Below are positions 24,699 to 34,315 of a stretch of DNA of 64,000 nucleotides, one piece after another. Origin of the DNA: an uncultured Dehalococcoidia bacterium (lineage in GTDB: Bacteria; Chloroflexota; Dehalococcoidia; Lucifugimonadales; UBA3495); contig CATOSK010000002.1 in assembly GCA_951812535.1 (NCBI GenBank), forward strand, positions 27,665 to 91,664, given 5' to 3'. Made by a program: the position numbers and the translations under genes. Position 1 is the stretch's first letter, and every line of letters starts with the position of its first letter. The notes below the pieces were generated by a model. That model did no database searches and had not been told where the DNA came from. It saw only the letters and a program-made list of their open reading frames with translations.

Positions 24699-26201
24699 TC
24701 AAGCCACGGCTGCGGGGGTTCGGCCCAGGATTCGGGTCAGGACTTCCGGCAGCACATCGCACGGAACGTTGGTCAGCGGCTCTCGCTCCGCCATGCCCGC
24801 GAACTTGTCTCCCAGGAAAACGTCGACAGCGTCGATGACCTCCCCATCCACACGGGCCCGCTTCCCCTGGATCCCGATGTCCGCGACGGTGTGATTGCCA
24901 CAGGCGTTGGAACAGCCCGACCAGTGCATGGTGAGCGGCCCGGTGTCTCCCAGGGTCTTGTGCAGTTTCGCGGCGGTCTTCACCGCCAGTTCCTTGGTCT
25001 CAATTTGGGCAAAGTGGCAGTAGTCGATGCCGGTGCAGCTCACCAGCCCCCTCATAATCCCGGGGGCGTCGTGGCGCAGTTCCGTCAGCAGGGGCTCCGC
25101 CTTCAGGCCCTCCAACCGGGCGTCGGGGACGTTGGGGATGATCAGGTTCTGACCCGGGGTCAGGCGCAGCTGCCCATCACCGTAGGTATCGGCCAGCCGG
25201 GCCACTTCCAGCAGTTGCCCGCAGGAGATGCGCCCCGCGGGGACCACCAGCCCGGCGGCGTTGAGTCCCGCCTGCTTCTGGGCGGATATGCCCATGTGGT
25301 CGGTGCTGCCGTCCTCCGGCGTCATGTCCCGGCCCGCAGGGGGCAGGATGCAACCCATCCGCCTTTCCAGCTCCTCCCGGAACCGGTCTGCGCCCCATTC
25401 GTCAACCAGGAACGCCAGCCGGCACTTGTTGCGGGCCTCCCTGGGCCCGTGGTCGCGGAAGATCAGGGTTATCTGGTTGCACACTTCGGCGGCGATGGAG
25501 GGAGCCGCGAAGACGTTCAGCGGGGTGGCAGGACGGAACCCGCCGGAACCCTGCTTGCCGCCCACCGCCACATTGAACCCCAGGACCGGGAACCCCAGGA
25601 CCGGCTCTCCCTCGTCCGGGCACACCGCCGGAGTCAGGGATATGTCCTGGGTGGACCCGTGGGTGCAGTTGTCCATGCAGCCGGTGATGGTGACGTTGAA
25701 CTTGCGGGGGAGGTTGGTGTACTCGGGGTTGCCGACGAACATGTCGTTGTACTCCCGCACCATCGCGGAGGCGTCCAGCAGTTCGTTGGCGCCCAGGCCG
25801 GAGAGGGGACATCCGACGACGTTGCGGATGTTGTCCATCCCCGTTTGCAGCGACACCAGCCCCACGCTCTCCAACCGGTCCCAGATTTGCCGGACCTGGT
25901 CGATGCGGAACCAGCGGAGCTGGACCTGCTGGCGGGTCGTGATGTCCACGAACCCCTTGCCGCAGTCCTGCCCCAGCTCGGCGATGACCCGCAGTTGTTC
26001 GGAGTTGGACATGCCGTTGGGGATGCGGACACGCATCATGAACTTGCCCGGGGTCTGCCGACGAAAGAAGACCCCCAGCCACTTCAGCCGCTCCTTGTCG
26101 CCGTCGGTGATGGCCTCCCAGCCCTCCTCGGCGTAGCGGGGAAGGTCATGCATGACCTCGAGGCCGGGCTTTTCCGACTTGTACTCTTCAATCTTGTTCA
26201 T
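24699..26201 (-). CDS. nirA: Ferredoxin-type nitrite reductase (siroheme/[4Fe-4S])
   Basis: A 500-residue nitrite/sulfite reductase. Two ferredoxin-like half domains (RVRIPNGMSNSEQLRVIAEL; GQLRLTPGQNLIIPNVP) frame the siroheme domains. The [4Fe-4S]-siroheme cysteines lie in CTGIDYCHFA and CSNAC near residues 395-440. It reduces nitrite to ammonium using six electrons. The neighbours (nitrate reductase, FAD/[2Fe-2S] reductase, NarK) identify nitrite rather than sulfite as substrate. The ATG follows CCAGGAGAAGCCAA. Confidence 0.92.
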   Translation of the reverse strand: MNKIEEYKSEKPGLEVMHDLPRYAEEGWEAITDGDKERLKWLGVFFRRQTPGKFMMRVRIPNGMSNSEQLRVIAELGQDCGKGFVDITTRQQVQLRWFRIDQVRQIWDRLESVGLVSLQTGMDNIRNVVGCPLSGLGANELLDASAMVREYNDMFVGNPEYTNLPRKFNVTITGCMDNCTHGSTQDISLTPAVCPDEGEPVLGFPVLGFNVAVGGKQGSGGFRPATPLNVFAAPSIAAEVCNQITLIFRDHGPREARNKCRLAFLVDEWGADRFREELERRMGCILPPAGRDMTPEDGSTDHMGISAQKQAGLNAAGLVVPAGRISCGQLLEVARLADTYGDGQLRLTPGQNLIIPNVPDARLEGLKAEPLLTELRHDAPGIMRGLVSCTGIDYCHFAQIETKELAVKTAAKLHKTLGDTGPLTMHWSGCSNACGNHTVADIGIQGKRARVDGEVIDAVDVFLGDKFAGMAEREPLTNVPCDVLPEVLTRILGRTPAAVA

Positions 26202-26278
26202 TTGGCTTCTCCTGGGTTATCCGACAGTTGCGGAACGTGCTGGGATGATGCAAGGAGCAGAACTTGATCCGGCGGACG

Positions 26279-27829
26279 CTACCGGCTTCCGGCCAGGACC
26301 GGCTCCCGGAGAGCGGGTTCCGGCTGCCGGGGCGAGCGGGTTGCGCCGCTCCCGATGGCGAAGTCGAGAACGGCCTGCACCTGGGTCTTGCAGGCGCCGC
26401 AACCGCTGCCGGCCCGGGTGGCGGAGCAGACTTCCTGGAGGGTTTTCAGCCCATCCTCCACCGCCTCGGCGATCTTTCCCTTGGAAACGCCGTTGCAGTT
26501 GCAGATCTGGGCGTTGACCGGCAGTTCCGCCACGTCCAGGGTCTTGGCGGCGGTTCCCGGGAAGATGAGCTCCGACCGGTTGGCGGGCAGCTCGCTGTTC
26601 CGGTCGTAGGCCTGGATGACGCCGGCGGAGGTCAGCCCGTCGCCGAGCAGGATCGCTCCGGCCAGCCTCCCCTCGCGGATAATCAGCTTCTTGTAGACCC
26701 CCCGGCCCGGTTCGCTGTAGTTGACCAGCTCGTCGGCATCGGAAAGCGGGTCCCGGTCTCCCATCACCGCCAGCTCCACGTCCATAACCTTGAGCTTGGT
26801 TGAGACCCGGGAACCCCTGTAGCTGGCCTCGGGATTGCTCCCCGTCAGCCGGCTGGCCAGGACAACGGCCTGCTCCCAGGCGGGAGTGATGGTCCCGTAG
26901 AGACGTCCCCGGTGCTGGGCGCACTCGCCAATGGCATAGACGTCCTGGTCATTGCGGCAGGAAAGGTCGTCGTTGACCACGATCCCCTGCTGAACCTGAA
27001 GACCGGCCTGCTTGGCCAGGTCAACGTTGGGACGGATTCCGGCGGCCAGGACCACCATGTCGCAGTCCAGCTCCTCCCCGTCACGGAAGCCGACCCCGGT
27101 GACCCTCCCGTCTCCGGCAATGGCGGTGGTCATCTTGGTCAGGTGAATGTTGACGCCCAGGTCTTCCATCTGCTGCTTGAGCATCCGGCCAGACTCGGCG
27201 TCAAGCTGGGTGTCCATCAGGTGCGAGTTCAGGTGGGCGACGTGGACTTCCAGCCCCTTACCCATCAGGCCGCGGGCGGCTTCCAGCCCCAGCAGACCGC
27301 CCCCGACGACCACGGCCTTGCTTGCCCTGGCGGCGTAGCCGGTCATCATCTGGCAGTCCTCCAGGGTGCGGAAGACGAACACGCCGTCGATGAACCCGCC
27401 GTCCTCGTTGTACAGGTTGGCCATGGGCGGAACGTAGGCCCCGCTTCCGGTGGCAACCACCAGCTTGTCGTAGGGCTCGGCGATGCCGCCCGGCGCGTAG
27501 ACCGACTTGCTGAGGCGGTCGATCCAGCCGGCCCGCACTCCCGAGTAGAGCTTGATGCCGTTCTGCTCGTACCAGTCCACCGAGTTGATGAAAATGTCCG
27601 AAGGAGTGTGGGTTCCGGCCAGGACGCCGGACAGGAGCACCCGGTTGTAGTTGCCGTGGCCCTCTTCGCCGAACATCACGATTTCGAACTGCTCGGCCCC
27701 GCCCCGGGCGATGACTTCCTCGACGAACCGGCCTCCGGCCATGCCGTTGCCGATGACTACCAGGCGCTGCTTTGTTGTTTCCCATCCGGGGCCGCTCGCC
27801 GTGAAATCCCTACTGGCTCCCTGGGGCAT
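26279..27829 (-). CDS. nasB: NAD(P)H-dependent FAD/[2Fe-2S] reductase (NirB N-half/NasB-like), electron donor to nitrate reductase
   Basis: A 516-residue protein. FAD motif VVIGNGMAGGRF near residue 22, NAD motif VVVGGGLLGLEAARG near residue 165, and a C-terminal BFD-type [2Fe-2S] domain with ICNCNGVSKGKIAEAV and GSGCGACKTQV. It equals the first half of NirB but lacks the siroheme half, so it probably passes electrons to the adjacent nitrate reductase, as NasB does. The start is the ATG at 27829, behind TAGGAGGCCACCC. The first 15 codons are family D repeat (see 27785), in frame and just before the FAD domain. Confidence 0.87.
   Translation of the reverse strand: MPQGASRDFTASGPGWETTKQRLVVIGNGMAGGRFVEEVIARGGAEQFEIVMFGEEGHGNYNRVLLSGVLAGTHTPSDIFINSVDWYEQNGIKLYSGVRAGWIDRLSKSVYAPGGIAEPYDKLVVATGSGAYVPPMANLYNEDGGFIDGVFVFRTLEDCQMMTGYAARASKAVVVGGGLLGLEAARGLMGKGLEVHVAHLNSHLMDTQLDAESGRMLKQQMEDLGVNIHLTKMTTAIAGDGRVTGVGFRDGEELDCDMVVLAAGIRPNVDLAKQAGLQVQQGIVVNDDLSCRNDQDVYAIGECAQHRGRLYGTITPAWEQAVVLASRLTGSNPEASYRGSRVSTKLKVMDVELAVMGDRDPLSDADELVNYSEPGRGVYKKLIIREGRLAGAILLGDGLTSAGVIQAYDRNSELPANRSELIFPGTAAKTLDVAELPVNAQICNCNGVSKGKIAEAVEDGLKTLQEVCSATRAGSGCGACKTQVQAVLDFAIGSGATRSPRQPEPALREPVLAGSR
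27785..27827. repeat. Family D repeat, copy 1 (inside the reductase N-terminus)
   Basis: A 43-nt element that matches 28794-28836 at 41 of 43 positions. On the gene strand it is read in frame as ASRDFTASGPG. It begins at the second codon of the reductase gene. Confidence 0.85.
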
Positions 27830-27839
27830 GGGTGGCCTC

Positions 27840-30014
27840 CTATTCCTCGTTTCCGATTTTTGGCGGGGCGGCATCTGACGGGACAGGGTGCATCCGCACC
27901 GCGCAGACCTTGAACTCGGGCATCCGGCTGATGGGGTCGAGGGCCGGATTGGTCAGCCGGTTCGCCGACTGCTGTCCCCCCCAATGGAAGGGAGCAAAGA
28001 TGGTGTCGGGGCGGATGGTTGGCGACAGCTTCACCGTCAGGGTGGCGTTCCCGCGGCGGGTTTCCAGCCGAACCGGGTCGCCGTCGGACAGGCCGTACCT
28101 CTCCGCCGTTGCGGGGTTGACCTCGGCCTCGGCAGACGGAGCCAGCTCGTTCAACGCCCCGATGCGCCGCGTCTGGGAACCCGACTGGTACTGGGCCAGC
28201 ACCCGTCCGGTGGTCAGGTACAGCGGGTATTCCTCGTCAGGTTCCTCGCCGGAGGGTTGGTGACGCACCGGGTGGAACCTGGCCTTCCCGCTAGCGGTGG
28301 GAAAGCCGCTGGTGAACATACGGGGGGTGCCTTCCTGCTTCTCCGCAGGGCAGGGCCAGAACAGGCCCTGGTTCTCTGCTATCATCCCGTAGCTCATCCC
28401 CGAGTAGTCAGCGGGTCCACCGGCGCTGGCCCGTCCCAGCTCGTCGAACACGGACTCGGCGTCGGGGAAGGAGAAGAAACGTTCCTTGCCCAACCGGGCG
28501 GCCAGGGCCTGGATGATTTCCAGGTCGGTCCGCACGTCCCCTGGAGGAGCGAACGCGGCCCGCCGCAGGATCACCCTTCCTTCCAGGTTGGTCATGGTGC
28601 CGTCTTCCTCGGCCCACTGGGCGGAAGGAAGGACGACGTCCGCGAGCTGGGCGGTCTCGGACAGGAAGTAGTCCGCCACCACCAGGAAGTCCAGCTCCTT
28701 CAGCCGACGCTCCACCAGCCCGGAATTGGGCGCGGAAACCACCACGTTGGAGCCCATGACCATCAGGCAGCGGATCCCGCCTGCGTTTCCCCCTCCGGGG
28801 CCGCTCGCCGTGAAATCCCCACTGGCTCGCTGGGGCCCCAGGGAGTCCAGCAGCTCGAAGGCTGACTTGCCGGGCCCGGGGAGTTCGTCTTCATCGATGC
28901 CCCACACGGCGGCCACGTGGCGGCGGGCGGCGGGATCGGTTATCAGGCGGTAACCCGGCAGCTGGTCGGCCTTCTGCCCGTGTTCGCGGCCCCCCTGGCC
29001 GTTTCCCTGGCCGGTGAGGCACCCCCAGCCGGAGTTGGGCTTGCCCACCAGTCCCAGCGCCAGCGCCAGGTTGATGAAGGAAAGCGCGTTGTTGACCCCC
29101 TGGGACTGCTGCTCCGGGCCCCGGCCGGTCAATATCATGGCGGAGGGAGACCGTCCCAGCATGAGGGCGGTCTGCAAGAGCTGGCTCTCGGGGACTCCGG
29201 TGATGCGTTCCACCCGTTCGGGCCAGTAGGTGGCCGCGATGCCCCGCACCCGCTCGAACCCTTCGGTGCGGGCTTCGATGTAATCGGAGTCGATGAGCCC
29301 CCGCCCGATGAGGATGTGGAGCAGCCCGTTGGCCAGGGCGGCGTCGGAGCCGGGAGCTATCCGCAGGTGGAGGGCCGCGCCTTCGGCGGTGGCCGTCCGC
29401 CGGGGATCGGCCACTATCAGGTTGCCTCCGTTCTCCCGCTGGGCCTCGAAATACTGCATCATCGGCGGCATGGTGGCGGCTGGATTGCTCCCCACCAGCA
29501 GGATGGTCTCCGCGTGGGGAATGTCCTCCAGGGGGAAGGGCAGGCCCCGGTCCACGCCCAACGCCCGAATCCCGGCCGCCGCTGCGGAGGACATACAGAA
29601 GCGCCCGTTGTAATCGATGTTGGACGTGCCCAGGGCCACCCGGGCGAACTTGCCCAGCAGGTAGGACTTTTCGTTGGTCAGGGAGCCGCCGCCGAAAACG
29701 CCCACGGCGTCTTTCCCGTAGCTGGCCTGGGTGGCCTCAAAAGCACGGGTTATGGCGGAAAGGGCCTCATCCCAGGTGGCGGGGGCCAGCTCCCCGGCGG
29801 AGTTGCGGACCAGGGGCGTGAGCAGCCGGTCGGGATGTCCCAGGGTTTCCGCCGCGGTCCAGCCCTTGATGCACAGGGCTCCCTTGTTGACCGGAAACTC
29901 GTCGTTGGCGGCGACCGATGGACCATCCCCGGCGCCGCGGAGCTTCATTCCGCACTGGAACGCGCAGTAGGGGCAGTGGGTCAGGGTTTCGAGAGTTGCC
30001 GCGCCGGATTGCAT
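27840..30014 (-). CDS. nasC: Assimilatory nitrate reductase, molybdopterin catalytic subunit
   Basis: A 724-residue molybdopterin oxidoreductase. The N-terminal [4Fe-4S] site is in HCPYCAFQCGMKL with the fourth Cys in GALCIKG; the molybdenum-ligand region is FCMSSAAAAG; the C-terminal MGD-binding domain has LYLTTGRVLAQYQSGSQTR and FAPFHWGG. It reduces nitrate to nitrite. It is the first gene of the operon and ends 11 nt before the reductase start at 27829. Residues near 395-405 (ASGDFTASGPG) are a family D repeat inserted in frame between two conserved blocks. No C-terminal ferredoxin domain is present; the reductase partner carries it. Confidence 0.92.
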   Translation of the reverse strand: MQSGAATLETLTHCPYCAFQCGMKLRGAGDGPSVAANDEFPVNKGALCIKGWTAAETLGHPDRLLTPLVRNSAGELAPATWDEALSAITRAFEATQASYGKDAVGVFGGGSLTNEKSYLLGKFARVALGTSNIDYNGRFCMSSAAAAGIRALGVDRGLPFPLEDIPHAETILLVGSNPAATMPPMMQYFEAQRENGGNLIVADPRRTATAEGAALHLRIAPGSDAALANGLLHILIGRGLIDSDYIEARTEGFERVRGIAATYWPERVERITGVPESQLLQTALMLGRSPSAMILTGRGPEQQSQGVNNALSFINLALALGLVGKPNSGWGCLTGQGNGQGGREHGQKADQLPGYRLITDPAARRHVAAVWGIDEDELPGPGKSAFELLDSLGPQRASGDFTASGPGGGNAGGIRCLMVMGSNVVVSAPNSGLVERRLKELDFLVVADYFLSETAQLADVVLPSAQWAEEDGTMTNLEGRVILRRAAFAPPGDVRTDLEIIQALAARLGKERFFSFPDAESVFDELGRASAGGPADYSGMSYGMIAENQGLFWPCPAEKQEGTPRMFTSGFPTASGKARFHPVRHQPSGEEPDEEYPLYLTTGRVLAQYQSGSQTRRIGALNELAPSAEAEVNPATAERYGLSDGDPVRLETRRGNATLTVKLSPTIRPDTIFAPFHWGGQQSANRLTNPALDPISRMPEFKVCAVRMHPVPSDAAPPKIGNEE
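28794..28836. repeat. Family D repeat, copy 2 (inside the nitrate reductase)
   Basis: Second copy of the 43-nt element at 27785-27827. It is read in the same frame as in copy 1 (ASGDFTASGPG) and adds about 15-18 residues between the LLDSLG helix and the CLMVMGSNVVVSAP strand. Confidence 0.85.
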
Positions 30015-30142
30015 TCGCCGGTACCAACCATCCCATTCAGGTTGATACCAGACTAGCGGTGGTGTTTTGCGGCGGGATTACGAAGTTGTAACGATCCGGC
30101 TAAATCTGGGTAAACTCCGTGTAAACCGCCGGTTTGATCTGG

Positions 30143-30363
30143 GGGTGGCCCGCTTCTAAATCGCTCGGCGGCCCCGCAGGGCAACTTGCCTCATCGGGGC
30201 CGCCGCTTTTGAATCGCTCGGCGGCCCCGCAAGGTAACTTGTCTCATCGGGGCCGCCGCTTCTAAATCGCTCGGCAGCCCCGCAAGGTAACTTGTCTCAT
30301 CGGGGCCGCCGCTTCTATATCGCTCGGCGGCCCCGCAAGGTAACTTGTCTCATCGGGGCCGCC
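30143..30363. repeat. Tandem array of family A hairpins upstream of the nitrate operon
   Basis: Three complete 53-nt units plus a partial first unit. Each has arms GGCGGCCCCG and CGGGGCCGCC around the loop CAAGGTAACTTGTCTCAT (plus-strand reading). Between units sits GCTTCTAAATCGCTC. On the nitrate-gene strand the loop reads AGACAAGTTACC, the same sense as in the other gene leaders. It lies about 130-350 nt upstream of nasC. Around it, 30015-31618 contains no intact gene that I can support. Confidence 0.85.
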
Positions 30364-30415
30364 TCGCTCCGCTTCGCGAGGACTCCCCGCTCCGGCGGGG
30401 CAGGCTCTTCCGCCG

Positions 30416-30541
30416 TCAAGGGGGAAGGGACTTTTTCAGAGGGTCCCTAACCCGCCCCAGCTCCGGGATGCCCGGCAGGCACGTCTCCAGGTCCTCCGGC
30501 TCCATGGAGTTGGTGTGGAAATTCCCGCGGCAGGCCCGGAG
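30416..30541 (-). pseudogene. Remnant of a PaREP1/HEPN gene C-terminus
   Basis: The minus strand encodes LRACRGNFHTNSMEPEDLET and CLPGIPELGRV before a stop. This matches the NFYNDWMERQNLDSCLPDI block of the PaREP1 gene at 4655. No family sequence continues upstream (the preceding codons are Pro-rich), so only the last third remains. Confidence 0.6.
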
Positions 30542-30827
30542 TTGCGCTGCCGGCGGGCGGGGCCGCTTGCCTGGTGGTGGGGGAGGCAGCGATGACAGGA
30601 AGGGCGGTCTGCTGGCGAGGGGAAAGGCTGGAAGGATTTTTTTCTGTCGCTTTTTGTCGTATTGTGTCGCTTTTTGCCTCAGTGGCGGGGTTGGATTGGG
30701 GCTCTTGGGCACTTGCGATTGAGCGACCTGTAATCAGCATAGAAACGCGGCACGGGGCTTGGCAAGGGGCAACTGTCAGCGGGGGGGAGGGGACTGGTTC
30801 AGGGGTCACCTAACGAAAAAATGGAAA

Positions 30828-31009
30828 AGTGGGACATTTTGGGATATTGGGCGGTTTTCGTGCTCAAAATGCCCGGGACCGGCGGGACATTAGCGCCAAT
30901 TTGGGGTCATCCTGGGACATATCCGCGACATGGACGGGACGCGATTGAGACGTTTTGAGACACTTTGAGACATTTTGGGACATTTGAGCGTGGGCAAAGG
31001 GACATTTCC
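30828..31009. repeat. Imperfect short repeats of GGGACATT / GAGACATTTT
   Basis: About eight copies of GGGACAT- or GAGACNTTT-like words, in part spaced at 10-11 nt (30946-30985: GAGACGTTTT, GAGACACTTT, GAGACATTTT, GGGACATTTG). More A/T-rich than its surroundings. No gene is evident. Confidence 0.55.
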
Positions 31010-31229
31010 GTGGTTGAAGGTCCAGCGGGACTCAAGGCTCAAGGGCTGGCTAAAGGGGATGACCGAATTTTCCCTGAACATCCTTCCACACCAATTTCCC
31101 GCACCAATGTTCTTTGCTACCAACGTTAGTGTTGCGGCAGCGGGGGTGTCAATGGCCAACTGTCAGCGGGTAGGGTGCCGGTTTTGGGTGGGGCAACTCA
31201 ACGGGGATCGGGGGGATGACGGGGGGCGG

Positions 31230-31549
31230 GTTTGGTCCGGTTGCCGTTCCTGAAGCGACGATTTACGGGGGTCTGGGTCCCCGCCTACGCGGGGATGACG
31301 GGAAAGAGGGTTTGCCCCGGTTGCCGTTCCTGAAGCGACATTTACGGGGGTCTGGGTCCCCGCCTACGCGGGGATGACGGGTGGGAGGGTTTGCCCCGGT
31401 TGCCGTTCCTGAAGCGACGATTTACGGGGGTCTGGGTCCCCGCCTACGCGGGGATGACGGGTGGGAGGGTTTGCCCCGGTAGCCGTTTCTGAAGCGACGA
31501 TTTACGGGGGTCTGGGTCCCCGCCTGCGCGGGGATGACGGGAAAGATGG
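31230..31549. repeat. Four tandem ~80-nt units carrying the family B hairpin
   Basis: Each unit runs GTTTGCCCCGGTTGCCGTTC, TGAAGCGACGATTTACGGGG, then the family B hairpin GTCCCCGCCTACGCGGGGAT followed by GACGGG and a short purine spacer. Units differ at only a few positions, suggesting recent tandem duplication. Family B also occurs singly at 35285, 36809 and 56791. Confidence 0.85.
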
Positions 31550-31618
31550 ATGACGGGAGGGAGGCGAAGGGATCGAGGCGAACTTGATGTGGTTGCCCTG
31601 GACCTGCCCGGAGGTCAC

Positions 31619-33355
31619 CTAACCGGCCAGACCTTCCATCTCGCCCTGGCGGCCCTGGGGACGCCGCACCCGCTGGGCCGCCTGGTACGATCCCTGCCTC
31701 GGAGGCAGGTCAAACCCCGGCCCGGTCAGCATCTCCTCCACCGTCCGCAGCTGGATCCTGGGATACTCCCGCTGCCACAGGTCCGAATGGAACAGCCCCC
31801 CGCTGGCCGCTTCCGCCCGCATATCCCGCGTCGGAGGGTCCAGGGATATGAACAGGCCCAGCGCAGCCTGCTCCCGCTCCACCACGCCCTTCAGGTCCCG
31901 CACCTGGGGCGACGACACCCGTCCGCCCTTCACCTGGACGACTATCTTGTGGGTAGACCGGCGGGGGCCGTCGATGAAGTAGAGCAGCCCGTCAATCCCC
32001 CGGTCCGCGCCCCGCCGCTGCTCGGACTGGGGCTGGGCTTCAAGGAGCGACACCGCCCAGAACTGGAACTGGAAGGGGTCCTGCTCCCACAATGCCCGGG
32101 CGCTGCCGGCGTCCTGCGGCTCCCCCACCACCGCGTAATCCCGCCCCGGCTCCAGCTCGAAGGCCGTCCTCAGCCGGTTCTTCATCAGCGCGACGGCCAA
32201 GTGGGTGATGTCGATGCCCAGCCACTGCCGCCCCAGCTTCTGCGCCGCCGCCACCGCCGTCCCGCAGCCGCAGAAGGGGTCCAGCACCACGTCCCCCTCG
32301 TTGGACGACGCCCGGATAATCCGCTCCAATAGCCCTTCCGGTTTTTGTGTCGGATAGCCTAGCCGTTCCTCGCCGCGCTCGAGCCACTTAACGTCTTCGT
32401 CGATATTTTCTTGTGTTTGGTACAAAGTGCCGTTTGTGTAGGGTTGGTAAGCCCAAACATCTTGGTAAGCAACTCCGTCAGTCACGTATTGCTTGTATTT
32501 TGGCTGCCCAGCACCGTCCCTCGGGATATAAATTGCACCGTTTTCGTCCAGGAAGTCGAGCACATCCTGAGTATTCCAGTCCACTGCTTCCGAAGGCAAC
32601 ATATTCCTGAGCGATCGCGGTATAGCCCAATGGCGCCCTACTGTGGTTGGATCAAACCCTCGCCAAGGTTGTCCACTGGATCCCGTGCGAGTCCCGGGTC
32701 CCGTCAACATATTTGTCCTAAAACGGCCCCTCTCATCCTCGGAAGTGAACCAGTCGTGGACATACCCGCGCATTAAGGGCCTCAAGCCAGGGTCAAAGAA
32801 TAAGTTGTTACTCTTGGAATAAAACAAAATGGTGTCATGCACAGGGCCATACTGTTTGGTCACCTTGTTGTGTGCATTGCTGCGTTTCCAAACGATTTCG
32901 CTTCTGAAGTTTTGTTTCCCAAACACCGCATCCAGCAGAATCTTCAGGTAGTGGCTGGCCGTGGGGTCGCAGTGCAGGTAGAGGCTGCCGGTCGGCTTCA
33001 GGACCCGGTGCAGCTCCACCAGCCGGGGCGCCATCATCACCAGGTAGGCCATCATGGCGTTGCGGCCGATGAATCCCCGGAAGGCCGACACCATATCCTT
33101 GACCGCCGCCGGCACCGCCGGATTCTCGATGATGTCCAGCTCGTAGGTCGCCTCCGTCTCCTGGGTCCACTCCCAGGTATCCGTGAAGGCCTTTATCTGG
33201 GCCGGCGACTCCTCGCCCGACTTTTCCCGGAACAGGACGTTGTAGGAGGCGTTGGAGTTGAAGGGCGGGTCCAGGTAGACCAGGTCCACGGAGGTGTCGG
33301 GGATATGCTCCCGCAGGACGCTGAGGTTGTCGCCGTAGAAGAGGGTGTTAGTCAT
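31619..33355 (-). CDS. DNA methyltransferase fused to a C-terminal PD-(D/E)xK nuclease-like domain
   Basis: A 578-residue protein. The N-terminal part is a beta-class N4/N6 methyltransferase: catalytic motif [12 protein letters not shown] near residue 30, target-recognition region near 142-322, then SAM-binding [14 protein letters not shown] near residue 345. The C-terminal ~170 residues contain GIDGLLYF and KIVVQVKGG, an Mrr-like PD-(D/E)xK arrangement (D, then Q-x-K), so it may also cut DNA. The ATG at 33355 overlaps the end of the antitoxin gene by 8 nt. The middle section has clearly lower GC than either end, as expected if the recognition domain was exchanged. No separate restriction gene is adjacent. 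Confidence 0.85.
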   Translation of the reverse strand: MTNTLFYGDNLSVLREHIPDTSVDLVYLDPPFNSNASYNVLFREKSGEESPAQIKAFTDTWEWTQETEATYELDIIENPAVPAAVKDMVSAFRGFIGRNAMMAYLVMMAPRLVELHRVLKPTGSLYLHCDPTASHYLKILLDAVFGKQNFRSEIVWKRSNAHNKVTKQYGPVHDTILFYSKSNNLFFDPGLRPLMRGYVHDWFTSEDERGRFRTNMLTGPGTRTGSSGQPWRGFDPTTVGRHWAIPRSLRNMLPSEAVDWNTQDVLDFLDENGAIYIPRDGAGQPKYKQYVTDGVAYQDVWAYQPYTNGTLYQTQENIDEDVKWLERGEERLGYPTQKPEGLLERIIRASSNEGDVVLDPFCGCGTAVAAAQKLGRQWLGIDITHLAVALMKNRLRTAFELEPGRDYAVVGEPQDAGSARALWEQDPFQFQFWAVSLLEAQPQSEQRRGADRGIDGLLYFIDGPRRSTHKIVVQVKGGRVSSPQVRDLKGVVEREQAALGLFISLDPPTRDMRAEAASGGLFHSDLWQREYPRIQLRTVEEMLTGPGFDLPPRQGSYQAAQRVRRPQGRQGEMEGLAG

Positions 33356-34283
33356 GGGGGGCCAAAAGAAAGTCATCTACCCAGGCGTTGGCCTCGGCAT
33401 CCTCCGGGATTGCCGCTGTCTTCCCCTGCCTGCCGGGCAAGTCAATGAAAATACCCTTCTTATCGTGTAAAAGAATGTGGGCCGCTTCGTGAAAGAAGCA
33501 GCCCCACAGGGCGTCCTCCGTGTCGTGGCGGGCGCTAAGTTGTATGACCGCTCTTTCCGGTGAAAACCACCACGCTGCCGCATTGACCTCCAATCCGGCC
33601 AGCGGTTCGCTGAAGACCAGCACGACACCCGCCTGGTTGCAGAGACGCTGCGCCTCTTGCCGGAAATCTCCTTTCCCCGCAGCCGTCAGGGAACGTATCT
33701 CCCGCAGGGATTCCTGGAAAACTCCAGCGTCGTAGTCCGGGCATTCGGCGTACACCGCCTTGATCTCGCCGAATTGCAGCCAGGTCAACAACGCCGCTTC
33801 ATCACCGGCGAACGGGTCGGAATGACGGAAGGCGTCCCTGGCCGTTGCCTCCTTGGCCCGCCACTCCTCCAGCGACCCCACGCCAAAGAAAGTGAGCAGT
33901 TGGCAGACCGTGCTGGCCATCGTATCCGATTCCTCAATCTCTTCCCGGGCGACCAACTCGTCGACCGGAAATTTCTCGACCCACTCGGCGTATTGCGGGG
34001 ATGTCTCCATTAACTCAAGCTGGGCCAAGCGCAGGCGGTAATTGGACTCCATGCGCAGCCAGAAGTCAGGATCTCCGCCGGAAACCAAGGCAATTTGTAC
34101 TGCCGTCTGCGGTCCGAAGGGCGCAGCGCCTGCAATGATCTCTTCGATTTCCTTGACCGTACTGGCACACCGCCGGGCGAACTCACCCCGCGAGATTCCC
34201 ATTAACTCGAGCTCTTCTGCCAGCAGCCAGCCCGGCGGATTCGCGTAATCCGGATTGAATCGCCGCTTATCAATTCTCATCAT
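33348..34283 (-). CDS. HigA-like antitoxin: XRE helix-turn-helix fused to ImmA/IrrE metallopeptidase
   Basis: A 311-residue protein. The N-terminal HTH ([19 protein letters not shown]) matches the HigA-type XRE antitoxins; the C-terminal domain holds the HExxH zinc site ([11 protein letters not shown], near residue 262) typical of ImmA/IrrE peptidases. It follows the HigB-like toxin gene by 32 nt on the same strand and overlaps the downstream methyltransferase. It probably represses the operon, neutralises the toxin, and may be regulated by its peptidase part. Confidence 0.85.
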   Translation of the reverse strand: MMRIDKRRFNPDYANPPGWLLAEELELMGISRGEFARRCASTVKEIEEIIAGAAPFGPQTAVQIALVSGGDPDFWLRMESNYRLRLAQLELMETSPQYAEWVEKFPVDELVAREEIEESDTMASTVCQLLTFFGVGSLEEWRAKEATARDAFRHSDPFAGDEAALLTWLQFGEIKAVYAECPDYDAGVFQESLREIRSLTAAGKGDFRQEAQRLCNQAGVVLVFSEPLAGLEVNAAAWWFSPERAVIQLSARHDTEDALWGCFFHEAAHILLHDKKGIFIDLPGRQGKTAAIPEDAEANAWVDDFLLAPHD

Positions 34284-34315
34284 TGCGTTCTCTTGACGGT
34301 GTTGTACCGGTATCG

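Noticed and set aside
30143..30363. CRISPR array
   Set aside because: The units are nearly identical along their whole 53 nt, with no variable spacers, and no cas genes are near.
30345..31253. Small open frames in the repeat region
   Set aside because: Pro/Arg-rich translations without family features; only the PaREP1 remnant is supported.
31230..31549. CRISPR array
   Set aside because: The supposed spacers are themselves repeated and the unit is about 80 nt; this is a tandem duplication.
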